NCBI RefSeq assembly: GCF_000828085.3
Contig: NZ_JXCA02000001.1
Coordinates: 1,304,828-1,341,082 of the forward strand
Source: Scytonema tolypothrichoides VB-61278
GTDB lineage: Bacteria; Cyanobacteriota; Cyanobacteriia; Cyanobacteriales; Nostocaceae
DNA length: 36,255 bases
Direction: 5' to 3'
A model generated the notes under the pieces. The model ran no database searches. It saw nothing but the letters and a program-made list of their open reading frames with translations, and was not told where the DNA came from. Positions 32,195 through 36,255 of the stretch are shown one piece after another. The first letter of the stretch is position 1, and every line of letters starts with the position of its first letter. The position numbers were made by a program, and so were the translations under genes.

Positions 32195-32446
32195 ATGGCA
32201 GTGTTAAGAGAATCACCTTGGTATCAACAGATTTTAAATGAAGGGCGGCGACAAGAGTTGCTGTCGGGTATTGAGTTAGGTTTGGAACTAAAATTTGGCT
32301 TACACGGGTTAGAGTTAATGCCGGAGATATCTCAAATTACGGATTTGGATACATTAACAGCAATTCGAGAAGGGCTGCGGACAAAAAATATTTTAGAGGA
32401 GATTCGTCAGATTTATCAGGCGTCAATGAAGCAAAGTTTTGGATAA
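32195..32446 (+). CDS. Short protein resembling the tail of Rpn-type nuclease/transposase-like proteins
   Basis: An 83-aa product with an AGGTGGG ribosome-binding site. The pattern ESPWYQQILNEGRRQELLSG, then LELKFGLHGLELMPEISQI, then LRTKNILEEIRQIYQ resembles the C-terminal region that follows the PD-(D/E)xK domain in Rpn/PDDEXK-family proteins of cyanobacteria. The nuclease domain itself is absent; only an intergenic palindrome and heptamers lie upstream. It may be a stand-alone small protein or a remnant translated from an internal start. No function can be assigned. Confidence 0.5.
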   Translation: MAVLRESPWYQQILNEGRRQELLSGIELGLELKFGLHGLELMPEISQITDLDTLTAIREGLRTKNILEEIRQIYQASMKQSFG

Positions 32447-32744
32447 GCATAAAAGGCGTAAAGAGTATGACCTAGGACGCCAAATACAAATACAAGCATT
32501 GACAATCTAGACAATCTGGTCAGAGAATGAGGTATGTGGTTCTTTGAGCCACATTGTTTATTGTTCTTGTGAGTATGGGTAATGACCAGTGGTTATCACC
32601 AATTGAAGCAGTATCCTCTACTGTTCAAAAAACCTGAATATAATCATCTGCAAGTGGTACATTTGCGTTTTCCTCAAGGGGAGTACAAAAGCAGGGGAAG
32701 ATGAGGAAGTGAATGCACAATGACGACTCCCTCATTTTTTCATC
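32447..32744. other. Intergenic stretch
   Basis: About 300 bp between convergent genes. A 40-codon frame at 32582-32704 (MTSGYHQLKQYPLLFKKPEY...) lacks a good ribosome-binding site and is not recognised. No terminator is clear. Confidence 0.35.
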
Positions 32745-33368
32745 TCATTTCTTCGCCTGTATCACCTGCAAACTCCCACCTGCATACAACTTCGGTTCAC
32801 CAACTTCAAACCCAATCTCTGTCAATAACCCAGCTAAATCAGTTCTCAACAATTCCCAAGCCGTGTGTGTTTCAAACAACAACAAAAATACCCACACTCC
32901 AGGCAGAAATAAGGGATTGGTAGGATTGTGAAAATCGACGAGTGTAAAAACTCCTCCTGGCTTCAAGACTCTGTTTACTTCTTGGAGAATCTGCCGGAGT
33001 TGTTGTTGTTCCATTTCATGCAGTGCGACGCTTGTATGCACCACATCAAACTCATTATCCGCAAATGGCATATTTTCAGCGAAAGCTTCCACATATTTAG
33101 CTTGGGGAACATTTTGCTGTGCACGTTTCAAAGATAATGGAGAAGCATCTAAACCTGTTACATTTTGTGACAATTTCACTAAAAACTGTGTGACTTGACC
33201 GCTACCACAACATAAATCTAAAACTTTGGTATCTGAGTCAATTGTTAATCCTTGCAAAGCTAATTGCCTCAAACGCCCCTCACCGCCTACACTCAGAGCT
33301 GCCAAATGAGATATGCCATCATACAGCCATTGGTAGCGGTAACTCCAGTCCCTTAAAATTGTAGCCAC
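32745..33368 (-). CDS. Class I SAM-dependent methyltransferase (UbiE/MenG-like)
   Basis: A 207-aa enzyme that begins with GTG (33366-33368). The SAM-binding motif is VLDLCCGSGQVTQFL, then TGLDASPLSL, AENMPFADNEFDVVHTSVALHE, and VLKPGGVFTLVDFHNP. The order and spacing are those of Methyltransf_11/UbiE-type small-molecule methyltransferases. A hydrophobic segment (PLFLPGVWVFLLLFE) near residue 155 may contact a lipid-like substrate. The substrate is unknown. It is divergent to hemH with a 93-bp shared upstream region. Confidence 0.87.
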   Translation of the reverse strand: MATILRDWSYRYQWLYDGISHLAALSVGGEGRLRQLALQGLTIDSDTKVLDLCCGSGQVTQFLVKLSQNVTGLDASPLSLKRAQQNVPQAKYVEAFAENMPFADNEFDVVHTSVALHEMEQQQLRQILQEVNRVLKPGGVFTLVDFHNPTNPLFLPGVWVFLLLFETHTAWELLRTDLAGLLTEIGFEVGEPKLYAGGSLQVIQAKK

Positions 33369-33461
33369 AACCTGTTCCCTTGTCTTTAACTTAGATATTT
33401 ATTCAGGATATATTGTTAACATTAGTAAAAAAGATGAAAAGATTGGGGGATCATAACTGCT

Positions 33462-34625
33462 ATGGGTCGAGTAGGCGTCTTATTACTCAATCTCGGTGGT
33501 CCAGACAAATTAGAAGATGTTGGACCATTTCTGTATAACCTGTTTTCTGATCCAGAAATCATTCGCCTACCGTTTACCTGGTTGCAGAAACCCCTAGCTT
33601 GGTGGATTTCCTCAAGGCGCGTTCAAAAATCTCAAGAGAATTACAAGCAAATTGGCGGTGGTTCGCCGTTACGACGGATTACCGAAGCCCAAGGAGAAGC
33701 CTTAAGAGAAGAATTGCGTAACTTGGGACAGGACGCGAATATTTACGTTGGTATGCGTTATTGGCATCCTTATACTGAAGAGGCCATCGCCGAACTTACC
33801 CAAGATAACATTGATCGCCTTGTCATCTTACCCTTGTATCCCCAATTTTCGATCAGTACCAGTGGTTCCAGCTTCCGGCTTTTAGACAAACTTTGGCAAG
33901 AAAACCCAAAACTTCAGCTGATTGATTACACCGTCATTCCCTCTTGGTACAAATCTACAGGCTATCTGCAAGCAATGGCACAGCTGATCGGTCAAGAAAT
34001 AGACCAGTGTCCCAATCCTGATGAAGCTCATATTTTCTTTAGCGCCCACGGCGTTCCAAAAAGTTACGTTGAAGAAGCAGGCGATCCCTACCAGCAAGAA
34101 ATTGAGGAATGCACTCATTTGATTATGCAAACCCTCAATCGACCAAACTCTCATGTCTTAGCTTACCAAAGCCGCGTTGGTCCGGTGGAATGGCTGCAAC
34201 CCTATACAGAAGACGCCATCCCGGAACTAGGGGAAAAAGGTGTCAAAGATTTGGTTGTTGTACCCATCAGTTTTGTCTCAGAACACATCGAGACATTACA
34301 AGAGATTGATATTGAGTATCGCGAACTTGCAGAAGAAGCCGGAATTCACAACTTCCGTCGCGTACCTGCACTCAACACACATCCGGTGTTTATCAAAGCA
34401 CTAGCTGATTTGGTTCTCGATGCATTAAAAGCCCCCAGTCTGAAGTTTGCGCAAGCCAGCCAATGGAAGAAGAAGGTCAGAATTTACCCGCCAGAGGGTT
34501 GGGAGTGGGGTATGACAACTAGTGCAGAAGTTTGGAATGGTCGTATTGCCATGCTAGGCTTCATAGCATTAATGATCGAACTCGTTACAGGTCACGGTCT
34601 ACTGCACATGGTTGGGTTATTGTAG
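33462..34625 (+). CDS. hemH: Ferrochelatase with C-terminal chlorophyll-binding (HLIP-like) domain
   Basis: A 387-aa protein. Residues 1-320 are ferrochelatase, which inserts Fe2+ into protoporphyrin IX at the membrane to make protoheme: [16 protein letters not shown] at the start, H196 in FFSAHGVP, and E277 in [15 protein letters not shown] linker ([15 protein letters not shown]) leads to one transmembrane helix with the chlorophyll a/b-binding motif E356-N359-G-R361 in [13 protein letters not shown]. This fusion is characteristic of cyanobacterial and plastid type II ferrochelatases and links heme supply to chlorophyll status. Intact. Confidence 0.97.
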   Translation: MGRVGVLLLNLGGPDKLEDVGPFLYNLFSDPEIIRLPFTWLQKPLAWWISSRRVQKSQENYKQIGGGSPLRRITEAQGEALREELRNLGQDANIYVGMRYWHPYTEEAIAELTQDNIDRLVILPLYPQFSISTSGSSFRLLDKLWQENPKLQLIDYTVIPSWYKSTGYLQAMAQLIGQEIDQCPNPDEAHIFFSAHGVPKSYVEEAGDPYQQEIEECTHLIMQTLNRPNSHVLAYQSRVGPVEWLQPYTEDAIPELGEKGVKDLVVVPISFVSEHIETLQEIDIEYRELAEEAGIHNFRRVPALNTHPVFIKALADLVLDALKAPSLKFAQASQWKKKVRIYPPEGWEWGMTTSAEVWNGRIAMLGFIALMIELVTGHGLLHMVGLL

Positions 34626-34644
34626 TCAAGTCGCTGTGCAATTT

Positions 34645-34684
34645 TTCGTGATTCGTCATTAAGTTAGTAATGACGAATCACGAA
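34645..34684. repeat. Perfect inverted repeat after hemH
   Basis: TTCGTGATTCGTCATTA (34645-34661) and TAATGACGAATCACGAA (34668-34684) are exact reverse complements with loop AGTTAG, followed by ttcttt. It begins 20 bp after the hemH stop and may end that transcript; it also has the look of a mobile palindrome. Confidence 0.75.
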
Positions 34685-34764
34685 TTCTTTAACCTTATAC
34701 CAATTTGAAAAAAGAATGCAATAGATACAGACTCCCAAACTTTTGTGATGTCTGGCTTTCTTCA

Positions 34765-34792
34765 TTTTGAATTTTGAATTTTGAATTTTGAA
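34765..34792. repeat. TTTTGAA heptamer repeat, 4 units
   Basis: Four perfect units, identical to the array at 32150-32177, ending 8 bp before the next ATG. Confidence 0.85.
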
Positions 34793-34800
34793 TTGGTATT

Positions 34801-35271
34801 ATGTGGTGGAAACACAACTACATTACTTTTATATTGCTTCTATTACTCACTAGCCTGACGACACTTTATTTATGGTTTCCTGTCGATGATTCTGATTGCA
34901 ACATCAAAGCAGTTTTAAGACCAAGATTTGGAAAATACGATGTGTATGCTACCAAAGTTGTTGTTCAGCCGTGGCTTGGTGAACATCATGTTTATGGAAT
35001 CTTTATGGTTCCAGATAAATACAAGGAAGCCCCATTTTTTGTCTTAACAGTAAAAGGTGCTGGCAGCAACTGTGAAAAGCCATTTGGTACATTACAAGAA
35101 GTTGATGGGATTTTTGCTGACCCAGGTACGCATTTGATCAGGGACTACATTAGAACTCGAACTGCTTTTAGGTTAATTCTCCAGGGTATGTACAATGAAT
35201 TAAAAGACCCACAAAGCTGGAAATTGACTTACCCACGTAATATTAGTCCCAATAAAACATCAGAATTTTGA
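34801..35271 (+). CDS. Hypothetical protein with N-terminal membrane anchor
   Basis: A 156-aa protein. Residues 8-26 (ITFILLLLLTSLTTLYLWF) form a signal anchor or signal peptide. The remaining ~125 residues are a beta-rich extracytoplasmic part: VYATKVVVQPWLGEHHVYGI, then APFFVLTVKGAGSNCEKPFG. There are two cysteines (DCNIK, SNCEK). No family recognised. No ribosome-binding site is visible; the ATG directly follows the heptamer array, so the true start or promoter arrangement is uncertain. Confidence 0.6.
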   Translation: MWWKHNYITFILLLLLTSLTTLYLWFPVDDSDCNIKAVLRPRFGKYDVYATKVVVQPWLGEHHVYGIFMVPDKYKEAPFFVLTVKGAGSNCEKPFGTLQEVDGIFADPGTHLIRDYIRTRTAFRLILQGMYNELKDPQSWKLTYPRNISPNKTSEF

Positions 35272-35599
35272 AAGATTGCGCGGATGGGTAGCTGTTTGAA
35301 AACCCAAGAGGAAATTTGTGACTCAAAAGCTTATCAGTTCTGAGTTTGGGAGTTTTTTCATAAAAACTCATCCGCGCGATGGCTACAACCTTTGCCAGGA
35401 AATGGTTTGAGGCTGTTTCTTTCACAAAAAAATTGCGACGGACTGAGTTGTCTTCTATGAAGTATTAATTTTTACAACTTAAGGTGTTGACGATTGTTAT
35501 ATATGATATTTTTGATGTCAGAAAGTGACGGACAAAAATCAAAATCACCAAAAACAGAGCCAAAGTATTATGCAATCTAGGTTTTAGGATAAATGAAGG
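35272..35599. other. Gene-free stretch before the CRISPR leader
   Basis: No supported gene. Separated inverted arms GCGCGGATG (35278-35286) and CATCCGCGC (35369-35377) flank an inner sequence. A shorter hairpin-like segment with a T-rich run (gagttttttc) could end the upstream transcript. Confidence 0.4.
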
Positions 35600-35799
35600 A
35601 GGTTTTGTAACATGGTCATCGACACACTAAGCCAAATCGCTGAAAGCCTATATTTTTCGTTGGAGTGTGTCGATTCCTTGCTGGGCAAGGGTTTGAGGTG
35701 CTTGTTTTGCATGATTTTGAAGAACAAATATCATGTTTTTCTGGAGTGTGTCGATTTTGGCGCTGAAACCCTTACTGGGTAAAGGCTCCTGAACGAACT
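35600..35799 (+). promoter_or_regulatory. CRISPR leader region
   Basis: The ~200 bp before the first repeat carries the 10-mer GTGTGTCGAT twice in direct orientation (35665-35674 and 35746-35755, both within GGAGTGTGTCGATT) and once inverted (35618-35627). Segments after the two direct copies also resemble each other (tgggcaagggttt and tgggtaaaggctc). A 56-codon frame, 35612-35782, has a strong AAGGAGG site and spans the repeats; whether it is translated is unclear. Confidence 0.55.
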
Positions 35800-36255
35800 C
35801 CCTACCGATTGGGTTAAATCGGATTAGTTGGAAACTTCAGAAAGTAGAGTTGCGATTTAGAACAATGTAGCAACCCTACCGATTGGGTTAAATCGGATTA
35901 GTTGGAAACAAGAGCAAGTTGCTCATCGGAATATTCTTTTGTCTCGCGTCCCTACCGATTGGGTTAAATCGGATTAGTTGGAAACCTCATCAACACAATC
36001 TCCAACAATGTCGGTAGTACCCTACCGATTGGGTTAAATCGGATTAGTTGGAAACTTTATTGTTTTTTCTCTACTGTGTACGGTTGGTTAGTCCCTACCG
36101 ATTGGGTTAAATCGGATTAGTTGGAAACCAAGGGTCCTCCGTTTCTTTAAGAAAGAAGTACCCTACCGATTGGGTTAAATCGGATTAGTTGGAAACAGTG
36201 CGGACTGCCAGTCAAACATATTGTTGGCGGCGGAATTCCCTACCGATTGGGTTAA
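35800..36255 (+). CRISPR. CRISPR array, truncated by right window edge
   Basis: The 36-bp repeat starts CCCTACCGATTGGG and ends TTAGTTGGAAAC, with internal palindrome CCGATT-gggtta-AATCGG. Full, identical copies are at 35800-35835, 35874-35909, 35950-35985, 36020-36055, 36093-36128 and 36161-36196. A seventh begins at 36238 and is cut at 36255. The six spacers are 38, 40, 34, 37, 32 and 41 bp and unrelated. The GGAAAC end and the leader-like region on the left indicate transcription to the right. No cas gene is in the window, so the type cannot be stated; variable spacer length is common in type I-D and III arrays. Confidence 0.98.

Noticed and set aside
35243-35425. 60-codon minus-strand frame before the CRISPR leader
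   Set aside because: No recognisable content or ribosome-binding site; it spans an inverted repeat and overlaps the end of the preceding gene.

Overview
The window comes from a cyanobacterium, most likely a filamentous one of the Nostocales type. GCGATCGC (HIP1) octamers occur throughout, and there are tandem heptamer repeats and many small interspersed palindromes. Diagnostic genes are a ferrochelatase with a C-terminal chlorophyll-binding (HLIP-like) helix, a DUF2808 secreted protein, a single-chain pyruvate:ferredoxin oxidoreductase (nifJ) and hopanoid genes hpnA-hpnH. No rRNA or tRNA was seen, and the genus cannot be fixed from the sequence alone.

Layout. 1-528 is the catalytic end of an IS630-type transposase cut by the window edge. 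751-3098 holds an unknown 391-aa protein, a broken coiled-coil mini-gene and a small probable lipoprotein. 3235-5375 is hpnA-hpnH. 5578-6955 has a small membrane-anchored unknown protein and a Uma2 nuclease. 7162-11051 (minus) is a two-gene conflict module: a Trypco1-like small protein followed by a trypsin-NACHT-HEAT protein of 1168 aa. 11368-17047 carries a cysteine-free rhodanese with LEA-like repeats, an RNase D-type exonuclease, a CAP-domain secreted protein, a trpB remnant, a SUI1 factor, a Pmp3-type membrane peptide, a methyltransferase and an S41 protease. 17044-20904 (minus) is nifJ.

21791-28037 looks like one regulated neighbourhood. It contains DUF2808, an SbnA-like PLP enzyme, a MATE-like exporter, an RppA/RppB-type two-component pair and a truncated MFS transporter. 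Three identical-layout direct repeats, TTTCAT-N5-TTTCAT, lie upstream of DUF2808, upstream of the PLP-exporter pair and upstream of the response regulator, suggesting autoregulation and a local regulon.

28098-29672 (minus) is a Tat-exported PhoD phosphatase. 30305-30555 holds two tandem short transcription units (promoter, identical 27-nt core, terminator) that look like twin small RNAs. They are followed by argJ, an Rpn-type tail fragment, a methyltransferase, hemH and an unknown membrane-anchored protein. 35600 to the right edge is a CRISPR leader and array (six full repeats plus one cut by the edge), with no cas genes in view.

The strongest candidates for poorly described biology are the Trypco1/trypsin-NACHT-HEAT module, the TTTCAT-box neighbourhood with its PLP-enzyme/exporter cassette, and the twin sRNA candidates. 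A second theme is in-frame invasion of coding sequences by repeats: inside the NACHT domain, inside Uma2 and at two places in NifJ. Decay is also visible: a truncated MFS gene, a trpB 5' stub, a duplicated SUI1 3' end and a mini-gene with one stop codon.
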